Assembly (NCBI RefSeq): GCF_016786305.1
Contig: NZ_JADWYV010000015.1
Source: Pseudofrankia nepalensis
Lineage (GTDB): Bacteria > Actinomycetota > Actinomycetes > Frankiales > Frankiaceae
Strand: one strand, 5' to 3'
Length of the DNA stretch: 64,000 bases
Positions 60,590 to 64,000 of this stretch are shown here, piece by piece (the first letter of the stretch is position 1; every line of letters starts with the position of its first letter). Below the pieces are notes generated by a model. It was not told where the DNA came from, made no database searches, and worked only from the letters and a program-made list of their open reading frames with translations. Made by a program: the position numbers and the translations under genes.

Positions 60590-62254
60590 TCAGCGGGCGA
60601 TGGCGCCGCCATGGACCCGGCCGCCCTTGTCCAGCCAGACGTAGTGATCACCCACGAGCGCGCCACCAGGCTCGGCGGGAGCCGGCGGCGCCGCGTCCGA
60701 CTGGTCGAGGGCGCAGGGATACGGCCATTTGATGTACCCCGGGTTGTAGGACGTACACCATCCCGTCGCCGGCGGTTCGCCGGAGACCAGCCCGCGGGCC
60801 AGATCCAGCACGACCGTCTCCCCCCGCAGGCGCAGGGCGTAGTGGGTGTCACCCACCCGCTGGACGGCGTCGCCGGCCTGCCCCAGGCCCACCAGACGCG
60901 TCTCGCTCATCCCCAGGAGAACCAGGGCGTTCCCGGCGTCCCAGGACCACGTGGCCCGCCCGGTCTCCAGGTCGAAACCCTCCAGCGTGACGCCGTAGTC
61001 CGCCGGCCCCTCGAGGCCTACCTCCCCGCGGTAGGCCCCACGGAACACGCAGCGCACCGGATGGTCGGGGTCGAAGGGAATGCCCACGCACCCGAGGGTC
61101 GCGCCCGGCCGGGTCCAGAGCCGCTCACCCGTTGCCGCGCTGAGACCGACCATGATGTTCCTGTCCGCCTCGTCGATCCGCCTCGACGGGTCGCGCTCCA
61201 GGTAGATCCCCCCGAAAGCGTGGTGGGCGACGGCCACATACACGTCATCCTGGCGAGTCGTCTCGAAGTTGAAGAGCATCAGGCCGCCGGCCGTCTCGCC
61301 GAACGTCTCGGTCGTTGGCTTCGTCCAGCGCTCCGTCCCGTCGTCGGCGACGGCGGTCAGCCGGGAGACGACGTCCGGACGAGAGCCCTCCCTGGACCAG
61401 AACAGGTTCTCACCGATCTCCTCGAAGTAGGGCCCGTCCCGGAACTGGGTCTCGACGCGTACCTCTCCCGTCCCGAGGTCGAGAACGGTCCTGGTGGAAG
61501 GGCCCGTCCCGTCTCCGCTGACGAGGCAGATCGCGGACTCCTCCTGACACAGCAGCGGCGGGGAGGACACCCTGATCCTTTGCCCGTAGCTCCACCGCTG
61601 TTCGCCGGTGTCGGCGTCAGCGGCGACCACCGACATCCCGTTCGCGTCATCCGCCGACAACGGCCTCACCCACACGACCGTCGCGCCGTCCTCGGCCACC
61701 AGCGGATAGAACGGTTCGGCGGTGGATGCCGAGAAGACCCTCGCCGGCTCCGACCAGCGCTCCCGCCCGGTGGCCGGGTCCAGCGCCGCGATCCTCGTGA
61801 TCGGCGTCCCGCGGTCGTCCTCACCCGTCCGCAGAAGGACGATCGCGGACCCGCCAGCCGCGGCGGGGGCCATGAAGGAGACCAGCTCACCCGACCAGAC
61901 CGGCCCGACGGCCATCGGCCCGCGGTCGCGGGCGGAGAGGACGACACCGACGGCCACCATCGCCAGAAGCACCGCCAGCGCCGCGGCCCAGAGCACCACC
62001 AGCCACGCCGGCAACCGCCGCGCCGGCCCGCCGCCCGCGCCGGGGCTCCACCGGCCAGCCCCCGGTATGCCAGGTACTCCGGCCACGGCGCCGGGCAACC
62101 CGGCCACCCCGTCGGACGGCCCGACCGCGGGTGGCGGCCCCGCCGGACGACCGGCGGCTGGCTCCGCGACCCAGGGTTCGGCCCACGGCTGGTACTCGGC
62201 GGATGTCGCGCCACCCGCCGAGGTCTCGTCGTCCACTGCCGCTCCCGTCGTCAC
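60590..62254 (-). CDS. Membrane-anchored PQQ-type beta-propeller protein
   Basis: A 554-aa protein. A Pro/Gly/Ala-rich cytoplasmic N-terminus (about 85 residues) precedes one membrane helix (WLVVLWAAALAVLLAMVAVG, about 83-105), then an extracellular beta-propeller with repeats of type ALDPATGRERWSEPAR, AADADTGEQRWSYGQ and GFDLETGRATWSWDAG (PQQ-like). Two Cys lie near the end (GWCTSYNPGYIKWPYPC). Such proteins resemble BamB but in actinobacteria act as sensors or cell-envelope proteins of unknown role. GTG start at 62254. It is downstream of fxsA with no coupling. Confidence 0.8.
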   Translation of the reverse strand: MTTGAAVDDETSAGGATSAEYQPWAEPWVAEPAAGRPAGPPPAVGPSDGVAGLPGAVAGVPGIPGAGRWSPGAGGGPARRLPAWLVVLWAAALAVLLAMVAVGVVLSARDRGPMAVGPVWSGELVSFMAPAAAGGSAIVLLRTGEDDRGTPITRIAALDPATGRERWSEPARVFSASTAEPFYPLVAEDGATVVWVRPLSADDANGMSVVAADADTGEQRWSYGQRIRVSSPPLLCQEESAICLVSGDGTGPSTRTVLDLGTGEVRVETQFRDGPYFEEIGENLFWSREGSRPDVVSRLTAVADDGTERWTKPTTETFGETAGGLMLFNFETTRQDDVYVAVAHHAFGGIYLERDPSRRIDEADRNIMVGLSAATGERLWTRPGATLGCVGIPFDPDHPVRCVFRGAYRGEVGLEGPADYGVTLEGFDLETGRATWSWDAGNALVLLGMSETRLVGLGQAGDAVQRVGDTHYALRLRGETVVLDLARGLVSGEPPATGWCTSYNPGYIKWPYPCALDQSDAAPPAPAEPGGALVGDHYVWLDKGGRVHGGAIAR

Positions 62255-62345
62255 GTCCGACGGTCGGACGGAGCGCCATCATCCAGGCATTCCGGCCCGG
62301 GCGCGAAGGCGGGGCTGGCCATCGGTGTCGCAGGCCGGCGGCACG

Positions 62346-62398
62346 CGCCTTCGAAGGCGGGCGATCAGCTCGCTGACGGTGTCGGGCAGGGTTAACCC
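62346..62398. promoter_or_regulatory. Two palindromes upstream of the propeller gene
   Basis: CGCCTTCGAAGGCG (62346-62359) is a perfect 14-bp palindrome, and GGGTTAACCC (62389-62398) a perfect 10-bp one. Both lie in the 236-bp gap between the MFS gene stop and the start of the propeller gene, so either could be operators or a terminator for the MFS gene. Confidence 0.35.
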
Positions 62399-62490
62399 GA
62401 CCGAGTAACCGAGCCGGCGGTGGTGCAGTCACTGAACGAAGGGCATGGGTGCCGCCGACCGGGTCGGCGCGGACCAGCCCGGCGCGAGGC

Positions 62491-63972
62491 TCAGGCGGTG
62501 GCCTCGGGGGCGGAGCGGCGGCCGCGTGGGATGGCCAGCGCGGCGACGGCCGCCGCGATGCCGGCTCCGGCGCAGAGCGCGAACAGTTCCCGGTAGCCGG
62601 TGAGCGAGGGCAGCTCGGCCGAGCCGACCGACATCGTCTGGGCGACCAGGATGCTGCCGCCGATGGCGCTGGCCAGCGAGCTGCCGATGGCCCGGAACAG
62701 GGTGTTCATCCCGTTCGCCGCGGCGATCTCCGTCGGTGGGGTGAAGGCGTTGATGAGGGAGGGCATGGCGGCGTAGCCGACGCCGGTGCCGACCCCGACG
62801 ATCGTCGTGCCGAGGATGATCTGCCACAGGGAGCCGGTGAAGACGATGCGCATGCCCCATCCGGCGGCGACGATGACCGCGCCGAGGGCGAGGGTCCGTC
62901 CGGCACCGAGAATCGTGACCAGTCGGGCGGAGACCGGGGCGAGCACCAGCATGCACAGGCCGCTGGGCAGCAGCGCGAGGCCACCGACGATCATCGATGA
63001 GCCGAAGCCGTACCCGGTCGCCTCGGGGGCCTGGACGTAGGACGCCGTCCCGATCATGGACGCGAACAGCGCGAACCCGAACAGCAGCGAGGCGAGGTTC
63101 GTCAGGACGAGTGGCCGGCGGCGCAGGGTGGCGATGTCGACGAGGGGCTCCCGGATCCGGCGCTCGACGACGACCAGCGTCGTCAGCAGCACGACGGCGA
63201 GCGCGAGCAGGCCGAGCACCCGGGCGGAGCCCCAGCCCCAGTTGGCGGTCTCGGCCAGTGGCAGGAGCAGCGCCACCAGGCCGGCGCTCAGCAGGGCGGT
63301 TCCCACCAGGTCGACGCGGCCGCCGCCGCGGCCCGGGCCTTCGGGCACGAGGGCGAGCATGCCGGCGAACGCGACCACGCCGCCGACGCAGGTGATCCAG
63401 AACAGCACGTGGAAGTCCGCGTGCTCGCCGATCACGCCGGCCAGCGGCAGGCTGAGCGCGGCACCGACGCCGAGCATCGCGCTGATCAGCGCGATGGCCG
63501 AACCGACCCGCTCTCGGGGCAGCAGGGACATGAGCAGGCTGATTCCGAGCGGAATAGCCGCTGTCGACACGCCCTGCAGGGCGCGTCCGGTGATCATCAG
63601 GCCGACGTTGTCGGTCAGCGCGCAGATCAGTGACCCGACCGCGAGCGCGGCGAGCGCGACCAGCAGCATCAGGCGCTTGCCGAACATGTCACCGAGCCGG
63701 CCGAGCAGCGGCACGGCGACCGCGGCGACGAGCAGCGTCGAGGTCAGCAGCCACTCCGCGTTGGTGTGGCTGGTGTTGAGCTCGGCCGGCAGGATCGGCA
63801 GCACCGGCACCAGGAGCCCCTGCGACATCGACACCATGAGCGCCGCGAAGCCGACCACGAGCAGTTCGAGGCGCGCGCGGCCGGGCGACATGCGCGAGCG
63901 GGTCCCCGCCTCCGGCGAGCGGGCCGCCGCCCGCGTGGGGCGGCCCACCGGCCGTTCGGACAGCTCGGTCAT
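62491..63972 (-). CDS. MFS drug exporter, DHA2 (14-TMS) type
   Basis: A 493-aa transporter with about 14 hydrophobic segments, beginning LLVVGFAALMVSMSQGLLVP after a 40-residue basic N-terminus. The loop LLGRLGDMFGKRLMLL matches the MFS signature A (G-x-L-x-D-x-x-G-x-K/R), and GRALQGVSTAAIPLGISLL matches motif C of antiporters. Members export drugs or dyes by proton antiport. The ATG at 63972 follows AAGGAGACG; a longer open frame up to 63996 is not needed. Substrate cannot be inferred. No regulator is seen in the window. Confidence 0.85.
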   Translation of the reverse strand: MTELSERPVGRPTRAAARSPEAGTRSRMSPGRARLELLVVGFAALMVSMSQGLLVPVLPILPAELNTSHTNAEWLLTSTLLVAAVAVPLLGRLGDMFGKRLMLLVALAALAVGSLICALTDNVGLMITGRALQGVSTAAIPLGISLLMSLLPRERVGSAIALISAMLGVGAALSLPLAGVIGEHADFHVLFWITCVGGVVAFAGMLALVPEGPGRGGGRVDLVGTALLSAGLVALLLPLAETANWGWGSARVLGLLALAVVLLTTLVVVERRIREPLVDIATLRRRPLVLTNLASLLFGFALFASMIGTASYVQAPEATGYGFGSSMIVGGLALLPSGLCMLVLAPVSARLVTILGAGRTLALGAVIVAAGWGMRIVFTGSLWQIILGTTIVGVGTGVGYAAMPSLINAFTPPTEIAAANGMNTLFRAIGSSLASAIGGSILVAQTMSVGSAELPSLTGYRELFALCAGAGIAAAVAALAIPRGRRSAPEATA

Positions 63973-64000
63973 GCGTCTCCTTCGAGCCAGGATCACAGAG

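Overview
The window is very GC-rich (roughly 70-72%) actinobacterial DNA. The mix of genes points to Frankia or a close relative (inference from gene content, not from a marker gene): Uma2-type endonucleases, a three-domain FtsK/SpoIIIE ATPase of type VII secretion kind next to two WXG-like proteins and a BTAD protein, a tRNA-integrated AICE, and an FxSxx-COOH RiPP locus.

Layout. 1-1 kb: a homopolymer-like start, a Uma2 gene with a damaged 5' end and tRNA-Ser(GCT). 1.1-10.5 kb: a type VII-like secretion locus (FHA-FtsK ATPase, two small W-x-G proteins, a membrane/BTAD protein). 10.5-15 kb: MFS transporter, acyl-CoA synthetase, small protein, metallophosphoesterase. 15.16 kb: tRNA-Arg(ACG), whose 3' part forms one end of a 252-bp perfect direct repeat. 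15.19-31.74 kb: an actinomycete integrative and conjugative element (AICE) bounded by that repeat. It carries integrase, Xis-like protein, RepSA-type replication initiator, FtsK-like transfer ATPase, Pra-like protein, HTH regulators, and a cargo half with an XRE-TPR regulator, a 2H phosphoesterase, a STAND NTPase with ten near-identical TPR units, and a GC-poor two-gene cassette (DUF4365-like protein plus an uncharacterised partner). 31.7-39.6 kb: accessory DNA with integrase debris, relic attachment sites, a CX5R phosphatase, orphan immunity-type genes, a putative nuclease, a lipoprotein, a decayed HEAT-like gene, a DEAD-box helicase and an AbiEii-like nucleotidyltransferase. 39.7-45.6 kb: more ordinary genes, including a divergent stand-alone EF-Tu, a methyltransferase and an asparaginase. 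45.9-59.9 kb: an island of STAND NTPases and RiPP enzymes: DUF4062-NB-ARC-WD40, a coupled SIR2 + nSTAND pair, then the fxs locus (fxsT, HExxH protein, radical SAM fxsB, precursor fxsA). 60.6-64 kb: a PQQ-propeller membrane protein and an MFS drug exporter.

How it fits together. The AICE backbone can explain excision (int, Xis-like), replication (Rep) and mycelial transfer (Tra). Its right half looks like anti-invader or regulatory cargo. The element stops beside relics of sister elements: two degenerate sites at 28.96-29.10 kb and 33.60-33.75 kb reproduce its right-end geometry (a pair of 12-bp direct repeats about 126 bp from a tRNA anticodon loop) but with a TTTGCAA loop, so this locus has received integrative elements repeatedly. 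The 45.9-59.9 kb island puts an NAD-hydrolase-like SIR2 gene translationally coupled to a STAND NTPase beside a RiPP system that has its own NB-ARC-TPR protein.

The least explained items are a 141-nt multi-hairpin structure at 17140-17280 in the AICE, the DUF4365-like pair at 29278-31109, and the combined STAND/SIR2/fxs island. Start codons were chosen from ribosome-binding sites, overlaps and remembered family lengths. No alignments or structure predictions were run.
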